Shown: positions 33,442-42,459, counted from the first letter of the stretch. The stretch: DNA of 64,000 nucleotides from Romboutsia lituseburensis DSM 797 (GCF_900103615.1 NZ_FNGW01000012.1:28120-92119), one strand, 5' to 3'. Translations and numbers: made by a program. Notes: generated from the letters alone by a model not told the origin.

Positions 33442-33921
33442 ATGAAATTTTATGATTTTAAAGCAAGAAAAATAAATGGTCAAGAAGTAAATATGGAAGA
33501 TTTTAAAGGAAAAATAGTGGTAGTAGTAAATACAGCAAGTAAATGTGGGTTAACACCACAATTTAAAGAGTTAGAAGAGCTATATCAAGGGTATAAAGAT
33601 AAAGGTGTTGAAATATTAGGATTCCCTTGCAATCAGTTTGCAAAACAAGATTCTGGTAGCAATGAAGAGATACATGAGTTTTGTCAATTAAACTATGGTG
33701 TTAGCTTTAATATGTTTGAGAAAATAGATGTAAATGGAAAAAATGCACATCCTTTATATCAATATTTAAAAAATGAATCTAAAGGATTATTAAGTAAAGA
33801 AATAAAATGGAATTTCACTAAGTTTTTAATAGACGATCAAGGAAATGTTGTAAAAAGATACGCACCAACAGTATCACCATTAAAAATAAAAAATGATATA
33901 GAGGATATACTAAATAAATAA
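33442..33921 (+). CDS. Glutathione peroxidase family protein (thioredoxin peroxidase), 159 aa
   Basis: Catalytic Cys35 in [11 protein letters not shown] (cysteine, not selenocysteine), Gln-motif GFPCNQF (60-66) and [10 protein letters not shown] with the catalytic Trp and Asn. Monomeric bacterial members use thioredoxin, not glutathione; a thioredoxin and a reductase-like gene follow in the same operon. Cys63 in FPCNQF is at the usual position of many bacterial homologues. It reduces H2O2 and lipid or organic peroxides. Confidence 0.93.
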   Translation: MKFYDFKARKINGQEVNMEDFKGKIVVVVNTASKCGLTPQFKELEELYQGYKDKGVEILGFPCNQFAKQDSGSNEEIHEFCQLNYGVSFNMFEKIDVNGKNAHPLYQYLKNESKGLLSKEIKWNFTKFLIDDQGNVVKRYAPTVSPLKIKNDIEDILNK

Positions 33922-33948
33922 TGACTTAAGACAAAAGGAGATGTTATC

Positions 33949-34821
33949 ATGAACGAAAGATACGACATAGCAATTATAGGTAGTGGACCTGCAGGTTTAT
34001 CAGCAGCTCTTAATGCAAGTATAAGAAATAAAAAATTTATTGTTTTCGGAACTAAAGAAATAAGTAATAAGTTAGTAAAAGCTCATAAAGTAAATAATTA
34101 TTTAGGATTCTATGGAAAAAGCGGAAAAGAAATAAGAGATGAATTTGCTAAGCATTTAGAAGAAATGAATATAGAGATAACAGAAGAAAAAATAAATAAC
34201 ATATATGCAATGGGAGAATACTTCTCACTAATGGCTAACGATAAAGTTTATGAGGCAACAACTATAATCTTAGCTACAGGAGTTAACTTTGGAAAGTTAC
34301 TTAAAGGAGAAGAAGAGTTCTTAGGAAAAGGAGTTGGATATTGTGCAACTTGCGACGCTCCTTTATACAGAGACAAGGTCGTAACAATAGTAGCATATAA
34401 CAAACATGAAGAAGCAGAGGCTAACTTTATAGCATCAATCGCATCTAAGGTATACTATGTACCTATGTATAAAGAAGAAGTAGAAGTCGATTCTTCAATT
34501 GAGATAGTAAATGATATACCTTTAGAAATAAAAGGTGAAACTTTAGTAAGCAAATTAGTACTTAAAAATAGAGAAATAGAAACAGATGGAATATTCATAC
34601 TTAGAGATAGTATTTCTCCAGGTCAGTTAGTACCAGGATTAGAACTAGATGGAAGTCACGTAGAAGTAGACAGATCTATGAAGACAAATATAGAAGGATG
34701 CTTTGCAGCAGGAGATATTGTTGGAGCACCATATCAATATATAAAAGCAGCAGGTGAAGGTAATATAGCAGCTTTATCAGCAGTTGCATATTTAGATAAA
34801 CAAAAAAGAAAAAGCGCATAG
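33949..34821 (+). CDS. Thioredoxin reductase-like flavoprotein without NADPH motif, 290 aa
   Basis: FAD-binding GSGPAGLSAA (11-20) and the redox pair CATC (132-135) match thioredoxin reductases. But the second nucleotide-binding loop, normally V-x-G-G-G-x-S-A-x-E-E, reads TIVAYNKHEEAEANF, and the H-R-R NADPH phosphate motif is missing. The same losses define ferredoxin-dependent flavin thioredoxin reductases (FFTR) and DFTR-type enzymes of Clostridia. So it may take electrons from ferredoxin or from another donor. It is 27 bases after the peroxidase and 17 before thioredoxin. Confidence 0.85.
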   Translation: MNERYDIAIIGSGPAGLSAALNASIRNKKFIVFGTKEISNKLVKAHKVNNYLGFYGKSGKEIRDEFAKHLEEMNIEITEEKINNIYAMGEYFSLMANDKVYEATTIILATGVNFGKLLKGEEEFLGKGVGYCATCDAPLYRDKVVTIVAYNKHEEAEANFIASIASKVYYVPMYKEEVEVDSSIEIVNDIPLEIKGETLVSKLVLKNREIETDGIFILRDSISPGQLVPGLELDGSHVEVDRSMKTNIEGCFAAGDIVGAPYQYIKAAGEGNIAALSAVAYLDKQKRKSA

Positions 34822-34838
34822 GCATAGGAGGAAATAAA

Positions 34839-35150
34839 ATGGCAAAGATAGTTAATTCAGAAGAGTTCAGAAGTAATGTAAATGAAGGGTTAGTAGTAGT
34901 AGATTTTTTCGCAACTTGGTGTGGACCTTGTAAGATGTTAGCTCCAGTATTTGAGGAATTATCATCAGAAATGGATGGAAAAGCTACATTCTTAAAAGTT
35001 GATGTTGATCAATGTGGTGATATAGCTAGAGAATATAGTATATCAACTATACCAACAATGATAATATTTAAAAATGGTGAAAAACAAGAAACTATGGTTG
35101 GTTTCTTACCAAAGGAATCAATAAAATCTAATATAGAAAAATACTTATAA
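34839..35150 (+). CDS. trxA: Thioredoxin, 103 aa
   Basis: Complete thioredoxin fold with FFATWCGPCKML (active Cys28 and Cys31) and the cis-proline loop YSISTIPTMIIF. Ribosome site AGGAGGAAATAAA. Last gene of the peroxide-defence operon; it accepts electrons from the flavoprotein and recharges the peroxidase. Confidence 0.95.
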   Translation: MAKIVNSEEFRSNVNEGLVVVDFFATWCGPCKMLAPVFEELSSEMDGKATFLKVDVDQCGDIAREYSISTIPTMIIFKNGEKQETMVGFLPKESIKSNIEKYL

Positions 35151-35173
35151 TAGCTTAATTTTATATATTAACT

Positions 35174-35212
35174 AAAAAACACCAATGAATTATTTTATTC
35201 ATTGGTGTTTTT
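35174..35212. terminator. Bidirectional terminator
   Basis: AAAAAACACCAATGAAT, loop, ATTCATTGGTGTTTTT. Serves trxA and the minus-strand gene that ends at 35195. Confidence 0.9.
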
Positions 35213-35554
35213 AGATTCAAGCTCATTACTAAATATTTCATAACTCCCCAGAAATCCTTCAAATATTAATGATGTTGTTTCAGAATCTTTTTCTAAAACA
35301 AAACATCTACCTAGCTGATCCACAGTGTATCCATCATATTCCATATGATTTTTAAAGTCATCGACACTCCTACTCATATAGCGTAATGGTTTATCTGAAA
35401 ACTTTATAACATTATCATCACTGGTCTCTAGTTGAATAAGAGCTTTCAAAGGTATAAAAGGATTTTTAATTTTAGAAGAGTAGGAAACTAAGCCCAAAAA
35501 TAAAATACTAATAATAAATAGTGGTACGGTAAACCTTAAAATCTTTTTCATCAA
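35195..35554 (-). CDS. Secreted or anchored hypothetical protein, 119 aa
   Basis: N-terminal helix MKKILRFTVPLFIISILFLG as signal/anchor, then a soluble domain of about 85 residues (RYMSRSVDDFKNHMEYDGYT, VDQLGRCFVLEKD). Its 3' end overlaps the terminator stem. Followed upstream by two more small membrane genes on the same strand, so probably one operon 35977-35195. Not recognised. Confidence 0.65.
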   Translation of the reverse strand: MMKKILRFTVPLFIISILFLGLVSYSSKIKNPFIPLKALIQLETSDDNVIKFSDKPLRYMSRSVDDFKNHMEYDGYTVDQLGRCFVLEKDSETTSLIFEGFLGSYEIFSNELESKNTNE

Positions 35555-35576
35555 ATCCTTTTTTCCTAACTTATTT

Positions 35577-35789
35577 TTATATACTACGTTTATTTACTTT
35601 GTTTGATTTGATTTTTATCCAATCAATCACTATTAAAATAATTGCTAATACATTAGCAGTATAACTTATATATCCAAATATACCTGTATTATCTCTATAA
35701 TAAAATATTCTTATAAGATTAACTATCGATAAAATTATCAATCCAACGATAATTATTTTTGGTACTTTTTTATTATGACTTTTTTCCAT
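35577..35789 (-). CDS. Two-helix small membrane protein, 70 aa
   Basis: Helix 1 KIIIVGLIILSIVNLIRIFY, helix 2 FGYISYTANVLAIILIVIDW, basic tail KIKSNKVNKRS. Ribosome site TTGGAGGAGCAAT. Second of three small co-directional genes. Not recognised. Confidence 0.65.
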   Translation of the reverse strand: MEKSHNKKVPKIIIVGLIILSIVNLIRIFYYRDNTGIFGYISYTANVLAIILIVIDWIKIKSNKVNKRSI

Positions 35790-35830
35790 ATTGCTCCTCC
35801 AAATAAATCACTGCCTAATTTTATATCTAA

Positions 35831-35977
35831 TTATTTAGAATTATTTTTAGTATTTTTAACTATTTTGCATAAAAATTCACTCGAACAGCAAAGAAGTTTA
35901 TATCCTAAAAATAGTATAAAAATCAAAAATATAGTATTAAATACTTGAAAAAATAATTCTATTGTAACTCCAATCAT
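35831..35977 (-). CDS. Small membrane protein, 48 aa
   Basis: ATG at 35977 after AAGGAAGGAGTAAGTATC. It starts MIGVTIELFFQVFNTIFLIF with one helix and a cysteine pair (LLCCSSEFLC) at the membrane edge, then a basic tail. Strong ribosome site; probably first gene of a three-gene operon. Not recognised. Confidence 0.5.
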   Translation of the reverse strand: MIGVTIELFFQVFNTIFLIFILFLGYKLLCCSSEFLCKIVKNTKNNSK

Positions 35978-36058
35978 GATACTTACTCCTTCCTTATTAT
36001 AATTTTAAACCTGCATATTACTATACATAACATAAGTAGTTTTTTACAGTTAGTATTT

Positions 36059-36832
36059 CTATTGATCATTTAATAATCTAATTCTAGAACCTTTTTTATA
36101 ATTAGAAATCATTTTAAGTGATGAGAATATAAAAACTATAACTCCAATTATCATAAATAAATAATTTATAGACTCATCTGCAAAAAGATACTCTGGCATT
36201 ATTACTAATCCACATAAATTATATATCATATGTAAAATAATATTCCCCATCATAGAACCGCAGTATACGTATATTAAGGCAAGTGCTATACCTCCTATAA
36301 AAGTATAAATACCTTGAACAATATTTCCATGTGAAATTCCGAAAAATAATGCTTGTAAGAAAATTGCTCCTATCAAACTATAATAACGCTTTAAAAATTT
36401 AAATATCATTCCTCTAAATATTATCTCTTCACATATAGGAATGAATACTACACTACAAATCAAATTAATTATTGAATCATTTTGAGAAAGCATTTTATTG
36501 CTTATTTCCGTATAACTAGGGAATATACTATCTAATAAAATTGTTAAAATCGATAAGATTACACTGAATCCGAATCCAAATAAGGCTATATAGTATACAT
36601 TTTTTATACTGATTTTTTTAAAATCATCTTTACTTATTAAGTATTTATAACTTGTTGAAAAATAATATAGTAAAGAAAACATAATTAAATAAGATAAACT
36701 TATTGATATCAATGTAGACTTTATAGGATTCTTAAAAAAGATACAAGTGAATAGTATTGAAATTCCAGAGCTAAAAATATTTAAAATTATTAAATTTATA
36801 ATAAACTTTAATGTACTTATAAAATTTTTCAT
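36059..36832 (-). CDS. CPBP-family intramembrane metalloprotease (Abi), 257 aa
   Basis: Seven to eight membrane helices. The Abi motifs are IPICEEIIFRGMIFKFL (E-E-x-x-x-R) and ALFFGISHGNIVQG (F-x-x-x-H), and a final helix follows. Bacterial members process or protect against peptides such as bacteriocins, and many are adjacent to antimicrobial peptide genes. It lies beside the lantibiotic-type exporter at 37267-39649. Confidence 0.9.
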   Translation of the reverse strand: MKNFISTLKFIINLIILNIFSSGISILFTCIFFKNPIKSTLISISLSYLIMFSLLYYFSTSYKYLISKDDFKKISIKNVYYIALFGFGFSVILSILTILLDSIFPSYTEISNKMLSQNDSIINLICSVVFIPICEEIIFRGMIFKFLKRYYSLIGAIFLQALFFGISHGNIVQGIYTFIGGIALALIYVYCGSMMGNIILHMIYNLCGLVIMPEYLFADESINYLFMIIGVIVFIFSSLKMISNYKKGSRIRLLNDQ

Positions 36833-36940
36833 GCATCTCTCTCCCTAATTTAAATAGCATTTCGTTTTTATCATACTATTTAATGATGTATAATTTCAAG
36901 CACTCTAGACTGAAACATATGAAATAGGGATTAAAATGAT

Positions 36941-37129
36941 TTATAATTTATACTTTTTTTCTATTATCTTATTTTTTATAATTTCACAAACAATAAGAAA
37001 TGAGCCTACTATCACTAAATTTTTAGTATTTGTTTCTATAAAGTTGCATTTAAATAGACTCAGTGCAGGTATTAATAAAATTAAATTTATAGTTCCTGAT
37101 ATAAAAAAAGCCTTATTTTTAATTTTCAT
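36941..37129 (-). CDS. Two-helix small membrane protein, 62 aa
   Basis: ATG at 37129 is ten bases after TAGGAG. Helix 1 AFFISGTINLILLIPALSLF, loop KCNFIETNTK, helix 2 NLVIVGSFLIVCEII, tail KNKIIEKKYKL. An open frame also exists on the opposite strand (36936-37160) but has no ribosome site. Not recognised. Confidence 0.5.
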   Translation of the reverse strand: MKIKNKAFFISGTINLILLIPALSLFKCNFIETNTKNLVIVGSFLIVCEIIKNKIIEKKYKL

Positions 37130-37266
37130 AATAAACAATCTCCTAATTACCTATTTTTAATTTTTGGGACAACTAAATACGGTTAGAAATCAGCAACCTA
37201 ATTTTAAATACATTGTAATTACTATTTTATAGTGATGTTTATTAATTTACAACGTTAAGTATATAG

Positions 37267-38001
37267 CTAATTTTTTTCACTATATTTAAAACCTTTGAGT
37301 ATGAAAACAGAAAGGCAACCACATAGTAACAAAATTATAATACTTAATATCCGATTTTGGCAAGGAGTTTCATAGTAACCAGAAACCCCAAATACTGCAG
37401 AAATAGGATAGATTGTTTTTAGGGTATTTGACCTACACATAAATGTTCCTGCAAAAGAGTACATTTCAGTTAATACTAATGCAGTCCAATAGCCTTTTTT
37501 CATATATGATACTAAGGCAATAATAGGCGAGATAGCAAGGAATACTCCAACACCTTGAAGAAAATATATTTTCAAATGATCTAAAACCATTCCTACTGAT
37601 AGATCTGAAAAATGTAATATTGCCTCAGTTAAAAATGCTATTGCAAATAGCAGCAAATAAATGAAAATGCTGAATAAAAAAGTAATACTCATTTTTGTAG
37701 CAATTAACTTTGTTTCATTTACAGGAATAAGTAGCAAAGATTTTATAGTATCATCATCTTCTTCACGACAAATTATATAACTTCCCAAAAGAGAAATAAC
37801 TGCAGGAAGAACAAACAGTGTTGCCAAAGGCTGAGCCATATCCATATACCATCCTGCACTGTCTATATTCCGTGAACCATTGTATGTAAACCATCCAGAT
37901 ATAAAAACAATAGCAGCCACCATAACCGTTGCAAAAACTGCAATCCACACAATATTTAAACGTCGAATCTTTTGAATTTCAGCCCAAAGTAATTTACCCA
38001 T
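37267..38001 (-). CDS. Lantibiotic-protection ABC permease (CprC/LanG-type), 244 aa
   Basis: Six membrane helices. The N-terminus LLWAEIQKIRRLNIVWIAVF and the loop EDDDTIKSLLLIPVNETKLI are typical of the MutG/EpiG/CprC permeases that pair with a second permease. Gene order ATPase-permease-permease on the minus strand matches cprABC of C. difficile. Codon usage here is visibly less AT-biased than in the flanks. Third gene of the operon. Confidence 0.85.
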   Translation of the reverse strand: MGKLLWAEIQKIRRLNIVWIAVFATVMVAAIVFISGWFTYNGSRNIDSAGWYMDMAQPLATLFVLPAVISLLGSYIICREEDDDTIKSLLLIPVNETKLIATKMSITFLFSIFIYLLLFAIAFLTEAILHFSDLSVGMVLDHLKIYFLQGVGVFLAISPIIALVSYMKKGYWTALVLTEMYSFAGTFMCRSNTLKTIYPISAVFGVSGYYETPCQNRILSIIILLLCGCLSVFILKGFKYSEKN

Positions 38002-38004
38002 TCT

Positions 38005-38742
38005 TTACACCTCACTTCTTTTTAATGCCATATTTGCAAAGAATACTGCAATAATATCCCAAACAAAAATACAAAGAAACGCTAATGGAACGTTAATTCC
38101 TTGTGGCCACATAATACCCGGTATATCGTTATTTCGCGCAACTATAACATTCATACTAGTTAAGGGGTGTATATACATATTTACAGACCATATGAATAAT
38201 GCAAAAAATACATAAACCAGTGTAATACAAATCGGTAAAATGTATCCCTTTTGCGATGAGGCTATTGCTAAAATCGGCAACATTACAAAAGCAGTAAAAA
38301 AACCATACTCTAAACATTTTTGTAGTAAATATAATACACTTGACCATTCAAATGCTACATATCCCAAAAGTACACTAACCATAACGGAAGCTACAAATTC
38401 AATCAGCATAAAGCAAATGGAGTAAACTAAAACCACAAAAAATTTACTGAAAAAGTATCCTATTTTACTGATAGGAACAATCCAAAGTTGTTTGAGCGTA
38501 TCATACTGATTTTCTTCGTGCATAAGCATGGTACTAAGTATCCCTAAAATAACAGGTAATATAATTAAAATAGTAAAATTGAATGCTGACCATCTGTAGT
38601 ACTCTCTCGGGTCAACACCTTTATCTACAAAAAATAGTGCGAAAAACGGCATTATGAGAGCAGCTAACAACATGATCCAAATAATTTTCTTACGGCGTAG
38701 TTTAAGAAATTCGACTTGAATAAGGTTAAGCAATACCTTCAC
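38005..38742 (-). CDS. Lantibiotic-protection ABC permease (CprB/LanE-type), 245 aa
   Basis: NLIQVEFLKLRRKKIIWIML at the start and HEENQYDTLKQLWIVPISKI after the second helix are characteristic of the MutE/EpiE/CprB family. Six helices. The start overlaps the ATPase gene by 17 bases, and the stop is 3 bases from the next gene, so translation is coupled. Extrudes lantibiotics such as nisin or gallidermin from the membrane, by homology. Confidence 0.88.
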   Translation of the reverse strand: MKVLLNLIQVEFLKLRRKKIIWIMLLAALIMPFFALFFVDKGVDPREYYRWSAFNFTILIILPVILGILSTMLMHEENQYDTLKQLWIVPISKIGYFFSKFFVVLVYSICFMLIEFVASVMVSVLLGYVAFEWSSVLYLLQKCLEYGFFTAFVMLPILAIASSQKGYILPICITLVYVFFALFIWSVNMYIHPLTSMNVIVARNNDIPGIMWPQGINVPLAFLCIFVWDIIAVFFANMALKRSEV

Positions 38743-39649
38743 CTCCTGTAATTTTTTTGAAGTAGTCCTCTAATGTATCATGACACAGCATAGAACTAAT
38801 AACAGTTATATTCTGCATTACAAGAGATTTATTAATTTTACCTATATCTAGAGTAGTGTCATAAAGTCGTAGGATCTGATCATCTTGAACAGAATAATCT
38901 TTAGTCTTAAATTCTCGTTCTAAAATCAATGTAGTCTTAGGAATATCTGAAACTTGCAACATGATATAGTTGCGATTTTTATTTTCTAGTTCCTTCATGC
39001 TACTTTCTTCTAAAAGAATACCTTTATCAATAATTCCAATATCATCAGCTAATAATGAGATTTCCGAAAGAATGTGACTTGAAATAAGGATTGTTTTTCC
39101 ATGCTCAACACTCAAATTTTTAATAAAGTCTCTCATTTCTGCAATACCAATAGGATCAAGACCATTTGTAGGTTCATCCAGAATCAGTAGTTCAGGATCA
39201 TGCATAATAGCATTAGCAATGCCAAGACGTTGCTTCATTCCAAGTGAATACTTACCAAATAACTTTTTGTCTTTATAAGGCAATCCTACAACTTTTAATG
39301 CATTTTCAACTGCATTTGGAGCAGATGTGCCACGTAGTTTTGCAAAAATCTCTAAGTTTTCCGTTCCTGTTAAGTTTGGATAAAACCCTGGTGTTTCAAT
39401 CATAGCACCTATACGAGGGTATACTCGTTTCTCTCGACCTTTGATATTTTGTCCAAATACATCCACCTCTCCGCAAGTGATTGAAGTCAATCCTAAAATC
39501 ATTTTCATAAGAGTGGTTTTTCCTGCTCCATTACGTCCTAGCAATCCATAAATCCTACCTTTTTTTACATGTAGGTTGACTGAATTGACTGCTACCTGCT
39601 CTCCATAATTTTTTGTTAGTTGTTTAGTTTCAATTATAAAATCATTCAT
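38726..39649 (-). CDS. Lantibiotic-protection ABC ATPase (CprA/LanF-type), 307 aa
   Basis: Start at ATG 39649 after ATGGAGGAGATATTAT; the frame to 39670 includes that ribosome site. Walker A GRNGAGKTT, signature YSLGMKQRLGIANAI, Walker B PELLILDEPTNGLDPIG, H-loop ISSHILSE. LanF-type E-loop residues are expected near Q/E of the family but not checked. First gene of the operon, with three 11-bp direct repeats in its promoter region. Confidence 0.92.
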   Translation of the reverse strand: MNDFIIETKQLTKNYGEQVAVNSVNLHVKKGRIYGLLGRNGAGKTTLMKMILGLTSITCGEVDVFGQNIKGREKRVYPRIGAMIETPGFYPNLTGTENLEIFAKLRGTSAPNAVENALKVVGLPYKDKKLFGKYSLGMKQRLGIANAIMHDPELLILDEPTNGLDPIGIAEMRDFIKNLSVEHGKTILISSHILSEISLLADDIGIIDKGILLEESSMKELENKNRNYIMLQVSDIPKTTLILEREFKTKDYSVQDDQILRLYDTTLDIGKINKSLVMQNITVISSMLCHDTLEDYFKKITGGEGIA

Positions 39650-39735
39650 ATAATATCTCCTCCATTTCAATACCTTTGTTTTCCCAATATAAAAACGAAT
39701 ATAACAGTAGAAACAATTACAACTAAATTATAATG

Positions 39736-39768
39736 TATTAACCTTGCCATAACCTTGTCGTAATCTTG
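39736..39768 (-). promoter_or_regulatory. Three 11-bp direct repeats upstream of the ABC operon
   Basis: On the minus strand CAAGATTACGA, CAAGGTTATGG, CAAGGTTAATA in tandem. An 11-bp period upstream of an ABC operon next to an OmpR-type regulator gene is a classic response-regulator binding site. Confidence 0.65.
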
Positions 39769-39820
39769 TTCTTTCCTTGCTTTTATTATTTACTAAAAAA
39801 TTCGCTTCGCTCAAGCGTAA

Positions 39821-39848
39821 AAAAAGCCCTGTATAAGACAGAGCTTTC
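39821..39848 (-). terminator. Terminator of the regulator-kinase operon
   Basis: On the minus strand AAAGCTCTGTC, loop, ACAGGGCTTTTTTT. Confidence 0.85.
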
Positions 39849-39859
39849 ATATCTTAATA

Positions 39860-40783
39860 TTATAGAGATTTTGGAAAAATAATGGTAAATGTAGTATGGT
39901 TTTTTAAAACGCTCTTTACATCAATCGTACCATTATGAACAGCTACAAGTTCTTTTGTTATAGACAATCCAAGTCCTGCTCCTGTGGTCATTCGAGATTT
40001 ATCCCCTCGATACATTCTTTCAAAAATATGTGATTGCTCATCACTTGGTATACCTATTCCGTTATCCGAAACCTTTATCGTCACTTGCTTTTCATCTTCA
40101 TATAAATCAAAAATAAGCTTTGTTCCTTTGCTATGAGTAATAACATTTTGAAAAAGATTGTTCAAAATTCTAGTATAAGAATTTGCATCAATTCGCACAA
40201 GACATTGTGTTTCTGGAATATTGATTTCATAGTCAAAATTATTATTTTCTATGACAATAATCCAATCGGCTACAATGCTACGAGAAAGTTCATTAATATC
40301 GTATACCTCAAAATGAAATAGTTGTTCTCTAGCATCAAGCTTTACCCATTCAAAAAGTCGTTCTGTAAAATCTTTTAGGCTGTGTGCTTTACTGATTGCA
40401 ACTTGTATATATTCATCCTTTTCTTTACCTGTGACAATATTTTTTTCTATCGCTTCCAAATAACCTACAAGAGATGTCAATGGTGTTTTAACATCATGAG
40501 AAAGACTTGTCATCAAGCGTTTGTATGCCTTTTCAGATTGCCTTTGATTTATAAGCGTTGCTTGCATATCTGTGGTAATTGTATTTAAATCATAACAAAT
40601 TTGCTTTGTCATATCATTTTCTTTTGTAAGTATTTTGCGATTTAAATTTCCATCTTTAATGTCCGTTACCGCTTCTTGTATCAAGCTGATTTGCTGCTTT
40701 GTTCTGTATAATTTTGAACCAAGATAAAAAACAACAATCAATAAAACAGCGCATACTATTATAAAAAATTCAGTAAGCCCCAT
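39860..40783 (-). CDS. Lantibiotic-responsive sensor kinase (CprK-like), 307 aa
   Basis: One N-terminal membrane helix (residues 5-25), no large external domain, then a HAMP-like helix, H-box MTSLSHDVKTPLTSLVGYLE, N-box NLFQNVITHS, G-boxes DNGIGIPSD and TTGAGLGLSIT. A short kinase with an adjacent ABC exporter is the Cpr/Bce arrangement, in which the transporter helps in sensing. It follows the regulator by 2 bases. Confidence 0.88.
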   Translation of the reverse strand: MGLTEFFIIVCAVLLIVVFYLGSKLYRTKQQISLIQEAVTDIKDGNLNRKILTKENDMTKQICYDLNTITTDMQATLINQRQSEKAYKRLMTSLSHDVKTPLTSLVGYLEAIEKNIVTGKEKDEYIQVAISKAHSLKDFTERLFEWVKLDAREQLFHFEVYDINELSRSIVADWIIVIENNNFDYEINIPETQCLVRIDANSYTRILNNLFQNVITHSKGTKLIFDLYEDEKQVTIKVSDNGIGIPSDEQSHIFERMYRGDKSRMTTGAGLGLSITKELVAVHNGTIDVKSVLKNHTTFTIIFPKSL

Positions 40784-40785
40784 TT

Positions 40786-41487
40786 CTAAACCTCCCTATT
40801 AAAGCGATATCCAACACCTCTAACAGTTTGAATATAAAAAGTATTATCGGGATTTGGTTCAATTTTCTTTCTGAGTTTGCTTATAAAAGACATGATATTG
40901 CTATCATCAAAAGAATATTCATCCTCCCACACTTGTGTATAAATTTGCTTTTTTGTATAGACACGGCCTTTATTATTTGCTAAAAATAACAACAAGTCAA
41001 ACTCTTTTCCTGTCAAGTCAATTTGTTTATCGTTTACACAGACAGTACGATTATCTATATCTATTTTCATTCCTTTAAAGATTAAATGCCCTTTTTGTAT
41101 ATCATGTATATTGTTAAGTGTTGTAAAACGGCGTATAAGAGAGTCTACCCGTGCAGTCAATTCATTGATACTAAAGGGTTTTGTTAAATAATCGTCCGCA
41201 CCAGTTCTAAGGCCTATTATTTTATCTTCTTCACTATTTTTTGCTGTGAGCATTAAAACTGGCACATTACTTATTTCTCTTATTCTTTTTAAAATACTAA
41301 ATCCGTCTAAATCGGGTAACATTACATCAAGAATTATAAGAGAAAGATTGTCTTTATTTTCTTCCAAATCTTTAAGTCCCATGCTACCACTAAATGCTAC
41401 AAGAGTAGACATTCCTTCGTTATCCAAGCACTTCTTTATAAGCGAACAGAGCTCTTTATCATCATCAATCATCAGTACTGTATTCAT
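40786..41487 (-). CDS. Lantibiotic-responsive OmpR-family regulator (CprR-like), 233 aa
   Basis: Receiver MIDDDKELCSL, phospho-acceptor Asp55 (ILDVMLPDLDG), ADDYLTKPF; winged helix from about 135 (LTGKEFDLLLFLANNKG, SFISKLRKKIE, VRGVGYRFNRE). Its ATG overlaps the stop of a truncated upstream reading frame (TAATG), showing that it was once coupled to another gene. Confidence 0.9.
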   Translation of the reverse strand: MNTVLMIDDDKELCSLIKKCLDNEGMSTLVAFSGSMGLKDLEENKDNLSLIILDVMLPDLDGFSILKRIREISNVPVLMLTAKNSEEDKIIGLRTGADDYLTKPFSINELTARVDSLIRRFTTLNNIHDIQKGHLIFKGMKIDIDNRTVCVNDKQIDLTGKEFDLLLFLANNKGRVYTKKQIYTQVWEDEYSFDDSNIMSFISKLRKKIEPNPDNTFYIQTVRGVGYRFNREV

Positions 41488-41607
41488 TATTTCTCACTTT
41501 CCTTTTCTTCTTTAACTCTTCCGTCAGTTGGTTTGTAAGCATTTTTTGCTATTATTTTAGATTTTAATACAAGCAAAAAACTACTCACTATAAATATAAA
41601 AAAATTT
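41487..41607 (-). pseudogene. Truncated 3' end of a membrane protein gene
   Basis: In the frame ending TAA 41487-41489 the peptide reads NFFIFIVSSFLLVLKSKIIA, then KNAYKPTDGRVKEEKESEK: a membrane helix and charged tail with no start codon or ribosome site. It is cut by the HTH gene ending at 41606. Probably the last gene of the donor locus, cut when the HTH/recombinase block was joined to the Cpr-like block. Confidence 0.4.
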
Positions 41608-42190
41608 ATTTGTATTTTTCTAAAAACTCTTTAATAGCCTGGCACAATATATCTTGCACCTTATATTTATTATTTGCCTTACAAAAATCTGTAAATTCCT
41701 TTTGTATAGGCTCATATAGCTTGTAACTTCTAACTACTAAATCCCCTTTAAAGTCTTCTATTTTAAGTTTTTCCGTCTCAACTACTTTATTGCTACTTTG
41801 TAGTTTATACCAATTGTACATCTCATTTAGCTTACTTAAGTTTTCATCGTAGCTACTTATCATGTTGGTTAAAATCTCACTATCCGTCCCAACTACTTTA
41901 TTACTACTTTTTTGCATAGATAATATACCTTCATTAATATCATCCTTTATAATTTTACTTGATCTTGCTAATATTCTTGGGTCAGCATCTACTATTTCAA
42001 CTATGCTTTCATATTGATTAGTTTCTTTATTGTATTCATAAGATATTTTTTTAAATCTATCTCTTATTGTTGATCTTCCGATACCTATATCTTTACATAG
42101 GTTTGTTAGTGTATAGCCTTCTATAAGTTTTTTGTTTATATACTCTACTTGCTTTACAACTTCTAATTTATCAAAATCTCTTCTAATCAT
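41606..42190 (-). CDS. HTH DNA-binding protein, plasmid type, 194 aa
   Basis: Start at ATG 42190 after GAGGTGGAGGAAT. An HTH about residues 20-45 (EGYTLTNLCKDIGIGRSTIR, DRFKKISYEYN), a central helical linker, and a C-terminal segment DFKGDLVVRSYKLYEPIQKE, FTDFCKANNKYKVQDILCQA, resembling a ribbon-helix-helix-like end. Such proteins are common on clostridial plasmids beside recombinases, and may act in copy or partition control. Divergent from the serine recombinase. Function inferred. Confidence 0.6.
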   Translation of the reverse strand: MIRRDFDKLEVVKQVEYINKKLIEGYTLTNLCKDIGIGRSTIRDRFKKISYEYNKETNQYESIVEIVDADPRILARSSKIIKDDINEGILSMQKSSNKVVGTDSEILTNMISSYDENLSKLNEMYNWYKLQSSNKVVETEKLKIEDFKGDLVVRSYKLYEPIQKEFTDFCKANNKYKVQDILCQAIKEFLEKYK

Positions 42191-42429
42191 ATTCCTCCAC
42201 CTCAAATATATTTATAAGTATATTATAAACTACTTTTAAACATATTTTGGTAGTTCATTAATAATAAAAAAGTAGTAACTTAGTAGTAAGATTTTTAGAG
42301 AATTTCATTTTTTTATAAAAAAATAGATTTTTTTCTTGATTTTAAATAGCTAATTTTAAAAAAAATTAAAAATTAAAATCCTGTACCTGTTGTGTTACAA
42401 TAGAAACAGGCAATAAACTAATCAAAAAA

Positions 42430-42459
42430 GGGCAAAAAAACTTCCATTTTTTTGCCCCT
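42430..42459. terminator. Hairpin with T-run in the recombinase leader
   Basis: GGGCAAAAAAA, CTTCCA, TTTTTTTGCCCC. It stands between the divergent genes, about 35 bases before the recombinase ATG, so it may attenuate it. The segment 42380-42420 has CCTGT/ACAGG dyads that could belong to a res site. Confidence 0.6.

Noticed and set aside
36936..37160. Open frame on the plus strand opposite the 62-aa minus-strand gene
   Set aside because: No ribosome site, and its hydrophobic content mirrors the minus-strand membrane gene, which has TAGGAG in front of its ATG.
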